Below, piece by piece: positions 32,019 through 41,791 of a DNA stretch of 64,000 bases. Below the pieces are notes generated by a model. It saw only the letters and a program-made list of their open reading frames with translations. It was not told the origin of the DNA and did not search any database. The stretch is from the NCBI RefSeq assembly GCF_003311645.1, contig NZ_QEST01000096.1, positions 1 through 64,000 on the forward strand, written 5' to 3'. The DNA is from Streptomyces sp. PT12. Its GTDB lineage: Bacteria > Actinomycetota > Actinomycetes > Streptomycetales > Streptomycetaceae. How positions within the stretch are numbered: position 1 is the first letter of the stretch; each line of letters opens with the position of its first letter. Made by a program: the position numbers and the translations under genes.

Positions 32019-33026
32019 TCAGGGTTCGATGGTGCGTTCTTCCAGCGCGCGCCGGGTGTTGGCGCCGTAGACGCCCACGGGGTCGCCCTCCACGCCCACG
32101 GCGGACTGGAAGCGCCGCACGGCCTCGACGGTGCGGTCGTTGTAGACGCCGGTGACCTCGCCGGTGTAGGCCCAGCCGAGCTGGAGCAGCCGCGCCTGGA
32201 GCTCGGCCACCTCGGGGCCGGTGTCGCCCGCGGACAGCACGGGTCGCTCCTCCTCGGGCGGCGGGTCCGAGGGGTCGGGCCCCGGATCGGTCGGCTCGGG
32301 CGTCTCAGGGGGGTCGGGCGGGTCGCTCGGCTCGGCGAGCGGGTCCGAAGGGGAGGGCGGCGGGGGCGCGGGCCGCCACGAGAACGGGTCGGGCTCCGGC
32401 TCCTGTGTCCGGGGCGGAGGCGGCGTGGGGTCGAGCGTGGGCGTGGGCGTCGGCGCGGTGGGCGAGCTGGGGCGCTCGGGGTCCTCCGTGGCGCCCTCCG
32501 CGTCGCGGCCCTCGCGCGGCCCTTCGGCGTCGCGCTCCGCGTCGCCGTCCCGGTCGGGGCGCGTGCTGCCGCCGTCGGGGAGGGCGAGGCTGGGCCCGTT
32601 CTCGTTGCGTTCGAGCGCCTCGTCGGTGCGGGAGCCGCCGCCGAGCAGCGAGGCGGCCAGGGCGGTGCAGCCCATGACGGCGGCGACGGCGCCGCTCGCC
32701 GCGGCGGCGATCCGGGTGCGCGAGCGGGGCTTGCGGTGCGCTCCAGGGGCGCGGAACGTTCCGTACACGCCAGCGTCCGACGGCTCGACCAGCATCGGCT
32801 GGAACTGCGGCGCCGAGCCCGGCACGGGCCAGGACGGCGGGGCGCCAGGACGGGACGCCCGAGGGCGCGGCGGCTCCAGCGGGAAGAGTGCCACATCGGC
32901 CGGGTCGGGGCCGTGCTGGGGCGGATTGACGGGACGGGACAGCGAGTGCGTGAGGCAGTCGCAGTCCGGGTCGCCGTTCGGCAACGCCGCGCGCCCGCAG
33001 ACCAGACAGTCGGGCTGGCCGGTCAT
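32019..33026 (-). CDS. Membrane-anchored peptidoglycan-binding protein
   Basis: The 335-residue protein starts with a small cysteine cluster (CLVCGRAALPNGDPDCDC) that could bind zinc, a Pro-rich cytoplasmic stretch, one membrane helix (RIAAAASGAVAAVMGCTALA, residues ~105-130), then a ~120-residue Pro/Asp/Glu-rich extracellular spacer and a C-terminal PG_binding_1 domain (LSAGDTGPEVAELQARLLQL ... VRRFQSAVGVEGD). It therefore spans the membrane and touches the cell wall. Homologues are common in Streptomyces; no role is defined. It is divergent from the MFS gene. Confidence 0.85.
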   Translation of the reverse strand: MTGQPDCLVCGRAALPNGDPDCDCLTHSLSRPVNPPQHGPDPADVALFPLEPPRPRASRPGAPPSWPVPGSAPQFQPMLVEPSDAGVYGTFRAPGAHRKPRSRTRIAAAASGAVAAVMGCTALAASLLGGGSRTDEALERNENGPSLALPDGGSTRPDRDGDAERDAEGPREGRDAEGATEDPERPSSPTAPTPTPTLDPTPPPPRTQEPEPDPFSWRPAPPPPSPSDPLAEPSDPPDPPETPEPTDPGPDPSDPPPEEERPVLSAGDTGPEVAELQARLLQLGWAYTGEVTGVYNDRTVEAVRRFQSAVGVEGDPVGVYGANTRRALEERTIEP

Positions 33027-33146
33027 CGCGCCTCCCTCCCCGTCGACTGGTCGTGATTATGCACCACCCGAACGGGTGACGGAGGGCGCTCACCCAACAA
33101 GCCGGTCAGGGCGCATAACGCCAAAATTGCGCCAGGAAAGCACTAA

Positions 33147-35150
<2,004 letters not shown>

Positions 35151-35230
35151 ACGCGCGCCGAACGCCGCGCGACCGTTGGACGAAGGGGGTGGCGAAGCGG
35201 GGGCCCCGTTTTGTATCGTGGGCGAACAAA

Positions 35231-35270
35231 GTGGTTCCGCCCGCTTCCCCGACCGGCCGGGCGGAACCAC
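35231..35270 (+). terminator. Intrinsic terminator after MFS gene
   Basis: GTGGTTCCGCCCG (35231-35243) pairs with CGGGCGGAACCAC (35258-35270) with a 14-nt loop. It lies 80 nt after the MFS stop and 56 nt before the HAD gene. Confidence 0.75.
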
Positions 35271-35326
35271 TGGCTCGTCGCCCCACCCCGCCACGCCCGC
35301 CGCGCACCCCCAGGGAGCACCGCCCC

Positions 35327-35986
35327 ATGCCGAACCTCACCCTGAAGGCCCGCGCCCTGCTCCTCGACATGGACGGCACACTGGTCGACTCCGACGCCGT
35401 CGTCGAACGCGTCTGGCGCGCCTGGGCGGAGAGCCACGGCCTCGCCCCGGCGCGGGTCTTCGCGATCATGCACGGGCGGCAGGGCCACGCCACGATGGCC
35501 GCGCTGCTGCCCGACCGCCCGAGCGCCGTCAACCACGAGGAGAACGCCCGGCTGCTGGCCCAGGAGACCGCGGACGTGGAGGGCGTGGTGGCCGTCCCCG
35601 GCGCCCCGGCGTTCCTCGCGGCCGCCCAGCGCGTGCCGCACGCCCTGGTCACCTCGGCCGATCTCGCGCTCGCCACCGCGCGCATGGGCGCCGCGGGGCT
35701 GGCGATGCCCGACGTCCGCATCACCGCCGAGTCGGTCAGCGCGAGCAAGCCCGACCCCGAGGGATTCCTCAAGGGCGCCGCCGAGTTGGGCGCCGACCCG
35801 GCCGACTGCGTGGTCTTCGAGGACTCGGCGGCCGGGATCGCCGCCGCCCGCGCGGCCGGGATGCGGGTCGTGGGCATCGGGGCGCGCGCCGCGGCGCATA
35901 AGCCGACCGCGCACGCCGCCACTTGGGAACAGGTGACCCTCACGCCGGAGCCCGACGGCACCGCGCTCCTGACCATCGCGACCTGA
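35327..35986 (+). CDS. HAD-family phosphatase (beta-phosphoglucomutase-like subgroup)
   Basis: The 219-residue enzyme has HAD motif I LLLDMDGTLVDSD (nucleophile and acid Asp), motif II VTSAD, motif III Lys in SKPDPEGFLKGA and motif IV VVFEDSAAGIAAARAAGM. This is the Gly-rich pattern of small-sugar phosphatases such as YfbT/GppA-type glycerol or sugar phosphatases. The substrate is not evident. ATG at 35327 with AGGGAG upstream; frames extending further upstream are shadows. It stands alone after the MFS terminator. Confidence 0.88.
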   Translation: MPNLTLKARALLLDMDGTLVDSDAVVERVWRAWAESHGLAPARVFAIMHGRQGHATMAALLPDRPSAVNHEENARLLAQETADVEGVVAVPGAPAFLAAAQRVPHALVTSADLALATARMGAAGLAMPDVRITAESVSASKPDPEGFLKGAAELGADPADCVVFEDSAAGIAAARAAGMRVVGIGARAAAHKPTAHAATWEQVTLTPEPDGTALLTIAT

Positions 35987-36008
35987 GCGGGGGCGCACGC
36001 CCCCGCCC

Positions 36009-36209
36009 TCAGCCCCGGATCGCCCTCAGAAGGCTGATCGCCGCGAGCACCAGGCACACGTGCGCCAGGAACGCGGCGGCGACGCCGATGAAGACATGGG
36101 CCGCCCGGTACCTGGTCGCCAGGACCAGGCTCGCGAGCGCCGTCGTGTCGGGCGGCTCGGACAGGGCGATGACGCCGAAGGAGACGGCGGCGACGGTCAG
36201 GCTGGACAC
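36009..36209 (-). pseudogene. Gdt1/TMEM165-family fragment (N-terminal third)
   Basis: The 66-residue frame reads AAVSFGVIALSEPPDTTALA and then LVLATRYRAAHVFIGVAAAF, the first two helices of the Gdt1/UPF0016 cation-exporter family. The family motif E-x-G-D-K-(S/T) appears here as SEPPDTT, so a Gly and the Lys are also altered. A normal protein has six to seven helices and ~190-230 residues; this one stops after about two and a half. It is therefore probably dead. It begins 9 nt after the SOD-like gene on the same strand. Confidence 0.65.
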
Positions 36210-36218
36210 CGGCGAGGG

Positions 36219-36803
36219 TCAGGCCGTCGCCGAAGTCCCCTGGAACGGCACGGAGAAACAGGCCACCCGCCCGCCCGCGTCACCCGGCGCGTGCCCGTCG
36301 TGCCCGTGGGACGTGCCCCGTTCGTGCAGCACCACCGACGCCGCCTCGCCCGCTCTGAACACCCACTCCTGCTCGGCCCGCGCCCGGCCCGTGCCCGACG
36401 GGTCCGCCGTCAGGTCGAGCCACACCTCGTTCCGCGGCGTCACCACGTCGGGGACGTTCCGGTAGTGCCCGAGCGCCGCGGCCGGGTCGGCGCCGCACGG
36501 CGCGATGTGCACATGGGTGCCGTAGGTGCGCCCGGGGACCAGCCCGTCGACCGTCACCTCGACCGACATCACGCCGCCCATGACCCGCTGGTGCACCATG
36601 ATCTCCGCGCCCTCGGGCACCAGCCCCGCGTCATACGTCAGCGCGGGCGCCTGCCGCTCGGCCGCCGGGTCCACCGGCACGAACCGCCCCGTCTCGAACA
36701 CCCCCGTGATCATCGGGGCGTTCGCCTCCGCGGTCCCGACCGTCGTCCCCGCGATCCAGATCGCGGCGGCCATCGCCGCCGCACCCGTCGCCAGCGTCCT
36801 CAT
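36219..36803 (-). CDS. Secreted SodC-like protein lacking the zinc ligands
   Basis: The 194-residue product has a signal peptide (ATGAAAMAAAIWIAG, cleavage near A28). Its SodC fold is shown by GTHVHIAPCG (H97, H99), the bridging-position GHYRN (H113), VVLHERGT (H160) and the Cys103-Cys182 pair. No histidine occurs between 114 and 159, so the zinc ligands of classical Cu/Zn SOD are missing, as in Cu-only SOD-like proteins. A short His-rich HGHDGH follows the last copper ligand. ATG at 36803 with AAGGAG. Copper-dependent superoxide removal outside the membrane is plausible, not shown. Confidence 0.75.
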   Translation of the reverse strand: MRTLATGAAAMAAAIWIAGTTVGTAEANAPMITGVFETGRFVPVDPAAERQAPALTYDAGLVPEGAEIMVHQRVMGGVMSVEVTVDGLVPGRTYGTHVHIAPCGADPAAALGHYRNVPDVVTPRNEVWLDLTADPSGTGRARAEQEWVFRAGEAASVVLHERGTSHGHDGHAPGDAGGRVACFSVPFQGTSATA

Positions 36804-37121
36804 CCCAGCTCCTTGCCTCTGCGGGCCCCTGCGGGCCTCTGTGCGCTTCGGTACGCCTCTGCGGGCGGGATCCTCGTTCTCCTTCGACCCCACCGCGCTG
36901 AATCACCCTGCCGGGGACGGACGGTGAGACCGCCACCACACGCACCCGCGTGCACCCGGGCGAGGCGCCAGGCGTACGCTGTACGGAGGAACCGTCGGGA
37001 CGCAACAGCACGTCGTAGAACACGTCACCTTCGGCCGAGGCCGGACAGAGGCCGGACGCGTGGTGCGGCCATGCGATGCGAGTGACCGTGACAAGCGACC
37101 GTGCAGGGGAATCGGGGACAC
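36804..37121. other. Divergent intergenic region between SodC-like and DedA genes
   Basis: About 320 nt with no convincing gene. Near the SodC-like start, short near-repeats of GCCTCTGCGGGC occur four times (36,815-36,872). The middle (CGTACGCTGTACGGAGG, ~36,972-36,988) contains an AT-leaning GTACGCTGTAC inverted motif. Promoters for both genes must lie here. Confidence 0.4.
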
Positions 37122-37775
37122 GTGCAGGAGACCTTGGGGATACTGCTGTACGCCCCGTGGATCTACGTCATCGTGGCGGTGTCCATCCTGCTCGACGTCT
37201 TCGTCCCCGTGCTGCCAAGCGGCGCCCTCGTGGTCACCGCCGCGACCGTGGCCGCTGGCACCGCCGCCGACGTGGCGGGGCTGCCGACGCCCGACGCCGA
37301 CCCGCGGCTCCCCCAGCTGTTCCTGCTGGTCGTGTGCGCCACCACGGCCTCGGTCATCGGCGACCTCATCGCCTACCGGCTCGCCCTGCGCGGCGGCCGG
37401 AGGTTCGGCAGCGCCATCTCACGCTCGCGCCGCCTCACCGCCGCCCACCAGCGGCTCGAGGTCGCGCTCACGCGCGGCGGCGGCCCGCTGGTCGTGCTGG
37501 CCCGCTTCGCCCCCGCGGGGCGCGCGGTCGTGAGCCTGGGCGCGGGCGTGTCCCGGCGCAGGGCACGGGAGTTCCTGCCGTGGTCGGCGCTCGCCGCGGT
37601 CGTCTGGACCGGGTACAGCGTCGGGCTCGGCTATCTCGGCGGCCAGCTCCTGGGCGCCAGCTGGATCGCCACGGGCCTCTCCCTGCTGGCCCTGCTCGCC
37701 GCGGGCTTCATCGCCGTGCGGCTGCTGCGCCCCGCACAGGAGGGCGCCACGCCCCAGGCGCCCGCCGCGAACTGA
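37122..37775 (+). CDS. DedA/SNARE-associated (VTT domain) membrane protein
   Basis: The 217-residue membrane protein has the DedA layout: YVIVAVSILLDVFVPVLPSG (the acidic D and P residues), TTASVIGDLIAYRLALRGGR, then VVLARFAPAGRAVVSLGAGV and a last pair of helices. DedA proteins are implicated in undecaprenyl-phosphate or lipid recycling and membrane homeostasis. The first conserved Glu/Asp and the R of ARF-P-GR are present. I chose GTG 37122 (GGGGA upstream); a GTG 21 nt earlier is possible. Stand-alone gene. Confidence 0.87.
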   Translation: MQETLGILLYAPWIYVIVAVSILLDVFVPVLPSGALVVTAATVAAGTAADVAGLPTPDADPRLPQLFLLVVCATTASVIGDLIAYRLALRGGRRFGSAISRSRRLTAAHQRLEVALTRGGGPLVVLARFAPAGRAVVSLGAGVSRRRAREFLPWSALAAVVWTGYSVGLGYLGGQLLGASWIATGLSLLALLAAGFIAVRLLRPAQEGATPQAPAAN

Positions 37776-37809
37776 CCGCCGGAACTGTCCTGAAGCGAAC
37801 GGCGCGCTC

Positions 37810-38634
37810 TCATGCCCCCGCGCCCCCCGGCACCACCACGCGCCCCACGCCCCCGAACCAGCAGACGTCCTCGCGCGGGGGCCGTTCGTCGGCGGGGGCG
37901 GTGGGGCGCCACTCGGAGACCATGTCGATGCCGGGCTCGACCAGTTCGAGCCCGTCGAAGAACCCCTCGAAGCGCGCCCGGTCACGGATCGTCAGCGGAA
38001 CGCCGTGCGCGCGGTAGGCGGCCTGGAGCGAGCGCGCCGTCTCCGGCAGCAGGTCGGACGCCGCGTGCGAGAGAACGAAGTGGCTGCCGGGGGCGGCCAC
38101 GTCGCGGAAGGCCCGCACGACGCCCTCCGGGTCGTGCTCGTCGTCGATGAAGTGCAGCACCGCGACCGCGAGCACGCCGATCGGCCGGGCCAGGTCGAGC
38201 AGCGCCGCCGTTCTCGGGTGCTCCAGGATGTCCCGCGGCCGGCGGATGTCGCAGCGGACCACGGCCGTCCGCTCGTCCTGCGCGAGCATGGCGCCGCCGA
38301 AGGCCAGCACGATGGGGTCGTTGTCCACGTAGAGGACGCGCGAGCGCGGCTCGATGCCCTGGGCGATCTGATGGACGTTCAGCGCCGTGGGCATCCCCGA
38401 GCCCAGGTCGATGAACTGGCGGATCCCCGCCTTCCGCACCAGATACCGCACCGCCCGCCCCAGGAAGGCACGATTCTCCTCGGCCGCGGTGCGCAGCTTG
38501 GGGAAGATCGCGAGGGCCCTCTCGGCCGCCTCGCCGTCGGCCGCGTAGTGATCGCGGCCGCCGAGTAAGTAGTCGTACATGCGGGCCGCGTGCGGCCGGT
38601 CGGTCCGCGGGCCCACTCGTGTGTCGCCGTCCAA
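37810..38634 (-). CDS. SAM-dependent methyltransferase, DUF574 family (second paralogue)
   Basis: The 274-residue protein carries the full DUF574 signature: PHAARMYDYLLGGRDHYAAD, the EENRAFLGRAVRYLVRKAGI block, FIDLGSGMPTALNVHQIAQG, VLYVDNDPIVLAFG and AVLHFIDDEHDPEGVVRAFR. It is a closer match to the family consensus than the 7.2-kb copy. The substrate is unknown. It lies just upstream of a minus-strand tRNA-Val gene, and about 105 nt separate them. Confidence 0.88.
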   Translation of the reverse strand: MDGDTRVGPRTDRPHAARMYDYLLGGRDHYAADGEAAERALAIFPKLRTAAEENRAFLGRAVRYLVRKAGIRQFIDLGSGMPTALNVHQIAQGIEPRSRVLYVDNDPIVLAFGGAMLAQDERTAVVRCDIRRPRDILEHPRTAALLDLARPIGVLAVAVLHFIDDEHDPEGVVRAFRDVAAPGSHFVLSHAASDLLPETARSLQAAYRAHGVPLTIRDRARFEGFFDGLELVEPGIDMVSEWRPTAPADERPPREDVCWFGGVGRVVVPGGAGA

Positions 38635-38738
38635 GGCGCTCTCACCCCCGCGGTTGCGCGACAGTCGAAGGACAGCTCCCCCGGGGCGGCCGCGCCCCTA
38701 CCGGGGCGGAAGACGCGGGCCGCGAGGGAGGGAGAGGT

Positions 38739-38809
38739 GGGTGCAGACGGGGTCGAACCGCCGACATCCGCCTTGTAAGGGCGGCGCTCTACCGCTGAGC
38801 TATGCACCC
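38739..38809 (-). tRNA. tRNA-Val (anticodon UAC)
   Basis: The minus strand folds into a complete cloverleaf: acceptor GGGTGCA/TGCACCC, D stem GCTC/GAGC with AGCGGTA loop, anticodon stem CCGCC/GGCGG with loop CTTACAA (UAC reads GUA Val codons), variable ATGTC, and T stem GGCGG/CCGTC with TTCGACC. All stems pair, with one G-U in the T stem. CCA is not encoded. Confidence 0.95.
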
Positions 38810-38941
38810 CCGGAGCCGCCGCACAGCCTACACGTCGGGGCCCCGCCGCCCCAGGCCGCACGGTCCCCCCGCGCACCGCTGTGGCCGGTGGGACAATGGT
38901 CACCGACTCACATGGCCCATCCACGGCGGGGAGAAGGACAC

Positions 38942-40189
38942 GTGACAACGAGCGGCGGGACCCGCTGGTGGGGTCGGGGGCGCGTGGAGGACCTGCGGGC
39001 CAGGGCACAGGAGGCGAAGGACGAGGCGGCGGCGGCGTTCTACGAGCTCGACACCGCCCAGCGCGACCTGCGGATCACCGTCGAGACGATCACCGCGGCC
39101 GACGAGGGCCCCGAGGCGACGCGGGCGGCCGCCGAGTTCGCGGCGTTCGGCGAGCGCGTCGACCGGGTCAGCCAGGACTACATCACCGCGATGGACGCCC
39201 ACGACCTGGACAGCCAGGCCCTCGACCCTGGGGCCGCCTCGCGCGCCCGGCAGGGCCTGCTCGCGGCGCGCGACGAGCTGGTGCGGGTGCGCCAGGACCT
39301 CGAGCGCTTCGGACAGCGCCTGGCTCCCCTGGTGGAGCGGGCCGAGTCCCAGCTGGCCCAGGTGGCGCCCGCCGTCGAACGCGCCCGGCACGCGCTCAGG
39401 AGCGCGACGGAAGCGCTCGATCGGGCGCGCGGCGCTGGCCTGCGCGCCGACGACCTGGCGGCGTCGCTCGCCGGGCTCGGGCCCGAGCTGCGCAAGCTCA
39501 ACGAGGGCGCGGGCCAGCACGGCATCAAGGCGACGGTCCGCAGGGCCGAGGACGTGCGGCGGCGGGCCGAGGCGATCGCGGCGGACGCGGAGCGGCTGCC
39601 GCAGCGGGCCGCGGAGATCGACCGGCGGCTGCGGAGCCTGCGCACGCGCGCGGAGGCGATCACCACGCGGGCCGGGCAGGTGGAGCCCGTGCTGAGCGAG
39701 CTGCGCCGCAGGTTCAGCGTGGCGTGCTGGCAGGACCTCCAGCGGGTGCCCGAGGAGGCGGCCGATTCGGTGCGGCGGGCCGAGGCGGCGCTCGCGGAGG
39801 CGCGGCGGGCACGCGAGGAGCAGCGCTTCGCCGACGCCACGGCCAGGCTGACCTCGGTGCACGAGCTGCTCGGGCGCACCGACGAGGCGGTATCGGAGGC
39901 CGGGGAGCGGCTGCGGCGGCTCAACGCCGTGTCGTTCGACCCGAGCAAGGAGATCGACAGGACGCGCTTCGTGATCAGGGACGCGCAGCGGCTGGCGATG
40001 GCGGGCCGCTCCATCCCCGAGGCGCGGCACGCGCGCCCGCTCGACGCGGCGGTCGAGCGCCTGGAGCGGGCGGTGGCCGACCTGGAGCGCGGCGGGCGCA
40101 ACCCCGACTACTGGCTGTTCCTCAACGAGACCGAGGCGGTGCGGACCATGGTCGCGGCCGTGGTGGAGGAGATCCGCGCCGGGCGCTGA
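38942..40189 (+). CDS. Long coiled-coil hypothetical protein
   Basis: The 415-residue protein is almost entirely helical heptads rich in Ala, Arg and Glu from residue ~15 to ~405 (VEDLRARAQEAKDEAAAAFY, VAPAVERARHALRSATEALD, AADAERLPQRAAEIDRRLRS). It closes with NPDYWLFLNETEAVRTMVAA. No catalytic motif, signal or membrane helix. GTG 38942 has GGAGAAGG 5 nt upstream. I know it only as a conserved hypothetical of Streptomyces; a scaffold or cytoskeletal role is a guess. Confidence 0.75.
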   Translation: MTTSGGTRWWGRGRVEDLRARAQEAKDEAAAAFYELDTAQRDLRITVETITAADEGPEATRAAAEFAAFGERVDRVSQDYITAMDAHDLDSQALDPGAASRARQGLLAARDELVRVRQDLERFGQRLAPLVERAESQLAQVAPAVERARHALRSATEALDRARGAGLRADDLAASLAGLGPELRKLNEGAGQHGIKATVRRAEDVRRRAEAIAADAERLPQRAAEIDRRLRSLRTRAEAITTRAGQVEPVLSELRRRFSVACWQDLQRVPEEAADSVRRAEAALAEARRAREEQRFADATARLTSVHELLGRTDEAVSEAGERLRRLNAVSFDPSKEIDRTRFVIRDAQRLAMAGRSIPEARHARPLDAAVERLERAVADLERGGRNPDYWLFLNETEAVRTMVAAVVEEIRAGR

Positions 40190-40263
40190 CGGCGCGCGCC
40201 ACGGGCGCGGACGGCGCGCACGCCGGGCGTTATGCACCCCTTCGCGCGGGTACGCGGGGGGGC

Positions 40264-41025
40264 ATGGCTGCGTTTCATGGCACGGATCCCGAGGGCGAGC
40301 CCCGCCTTCCCCACACCGGCCCCCGGTCGCTGCTGCGGCGCGTGCACCTTGACGACCACCTGCCGGTGGACAAGCGGCTGGCCAGGTTCTACCGGATCAC
40401 CGCGGGCCTGATGGGGGCGGCACTCGTCGTCTTCGGCGTCCTCGGGCTGACCGTGGGCGGCGGGAGCGACGCCACCGTGGCGGGCCTGTCCACCAACGCC
40501 CCCCTCGACTGGCTGTCGATCGGCGTCGGCGCGCTGCTGTTCTCGGGGATGTTCCTCGACGGGAACACCGCGTCCACGCTCAACCTCACGCTGGGCGTGC
40601 TCTTCGTGCTCAGCGGCTTCGTCAACCTGGTGGTGCTTGAGCGGTCGGCCAACATCCTCAACTTCCAGCTCCAGAACGTCATCTTCAGCTTCGTGGTCGG
40701 CGTGCTGCTCATGACGTTCGGCATGTACGGGCGGGTGAGCGGGCGGCTGCCGCACGACAATCCCTACTGGCGCGCCAGGAATCCCCGGGGGGTCGCCCGC
40801 GAGCGGGCGGGGCTCACGGCGCGGCCGGAGGACGAGGCGCGGACCGAGCCGCCCCAGCGGGACCCGCGGCGCCGCCCCGAGCAGCGCTCCGCGCCTCGGC
40901 CCGCGCAGCCTCCTGACCAGGCTCCCGGACAGGACCAGGCTCCCGGACAGGGCTCGCAACGGCGTCGAGGAACGCGCCGAGGATCCGCTCCCCGGCCCGG
41001 ACGCCCCGGTCGCTCAACGCGGTGA
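40264..41025 (+). CDS. DUF4383 four-helix membrane protein
   Basis: The 253-residue product has four helices between residues ~45 and ~155 (ITAGLMGAALVVFGVLGLT, WLSIGVGALLFSGMFLDG, NLTLGVLFVLSGFVNLVVL, VIFSFVVGVLLMTFGMYG), with the conserved HLPVDKRLARFYR before them and DNPYWRARN after, matching DUF4383. The last ~80 residues are Arg/Pro/Gln-rich and contain APGQDQ/APGQGS from an 18-nt direct repeat. The 3' 212 nt overlap the convergent HAD gene. Function unknown. Confidence 0.78.
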   Translation: MAAFHGTDPEGEPRLPHTGPRSLLRRVHLDDHLPVDKRLARFYRITAGLMGAALVVFGVLGLTVGGGSDATVAGLSTNAPLDWLSIGVGALLFSGMFLDGNTASTLNLTLGVLFVLSGFVNLVVLERSANILNFQLQNVIFSFVVGVLLMTFGMYGRVSGRLPHDNPYWRARNPRGVARERAGLTARPEDEARTEPPQRDPRRRPEQRSAPRPAQPPDQAPGQDQAPGQGSQRRRGTRRGSAPRPGRPGRSTR

Positions 41026-41791
41026 CGTGCGGCGCGCCCCACCCGGCCGCCGCCAGCTCGCCGTGCCCGGGCCGCCAGCCCCGGTCGGCGGCCAGCAGCA
41101 GGTCGGTGTCCAGGAGCGAGTCCCCGGCCGACAGCACGGTGGCCGCGCCGGTGCGGCGCGCGATCTCGGCGACGGCGGCGCTCTTGGTGAGCGGGCGCGG
41201 CACGGCGTAGAGCTTGCGCCCCTGGAGCGAGACGGTCCAGCCCCGGGGCGCGGCCCAGTCGGCCAGCTCCTTGGGCCAGGTGTCCGGCATCAGGGCGCGT
41301 TCGACCACGAGGTAGGCGAACAGGCCCTCGGCGTTCCGCTCCTTGAGCAGCCAGGCGGCGTCGGCGGAACGCGCCAGGTGCGCCGTGACCTCGGCGAGCG
41401 GCGCGCACTCGGCGGCCAGGCGCCGACGCACGCCCGCGTGCCACTCCTCGTCCGTGAGGCCGTCCACCAGCAGGTGGCCGCCGTTGGCGCAGATCGCGTA
41501 GCGCGGCGCGGGTCCAGGGAGCCGGATCCTGAGGTACTGCTCGCGCGTGCGCGTGGTGGTCGGGACGAACAACGCGCCGGGGTGCGCGGCCAGCCGGGCC
41601 AGGAGCGCGGCGGCGGTCTCGGTGACATAGGACTGCGGGCGCGACTGGTACGCCTCCACGGTCAGCAGCCTGGGGGCGTGCGCGTCCGGCACGTCGTCGA
41701 GGGCGAGCGCGGCGGCCGAGTAGATGAGGGTGCGGTCCAGGTCGGAGGCGACGAGCGTGCTGGGGGTCCCCCCGGACGGAGTCTGGGTCAC
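40814..41791 (-). CDS. HAD phosphatase of the Ter metabolic module
   Basis: The 325-residue enzyme has HAD motif I VASDLDRTLIYS, FVPTTTRTREQYLRI (motif II region), a Lys in PLTKSAAVAEIA and the motif IV GDSLLDTDLLLAAD, the HAD type always found with TerD-associated PRTase and HpcH genes. Its GTG start overlaps the stop of the PRTase-StiP gene (GTGA). The C-terminal ~70 residues beyond GAFLDAVASP are low complexity and overlap the convergent DUF4383 gene by 212 nt. It presumably dephosphorylates a product of the neighbouring PRTase; inferred. Confidence 0.85.
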   Translation of the reverse strand: MTQTPSGGTPSTLVASDLDRTLIYSAAALALDDVPDAHAPRLLTVEAYQSRPQSYVTETAAALLARLAAHPGALFVPTTTRTREQYLRIRLPGPAPRYAICANGGHLLVDGLTDEEWHAGVRRRLAAECAPLAEVTAHLARSADAAWLLKERNAEGLFAYLVVERALMPDTWPKELADWAAPRGWTVSLQGRKLYAVPRPLTKSAAVAEIARRTGAATVLSAGDSLLDTDLLLAADRGWRPGHGELAAAGWGAPHVTALSDRGVRAGERILGAFLDAVASPVREPGPVREPGQEAARAEARSAARGGAAGPAGAARSAPRPPAAP

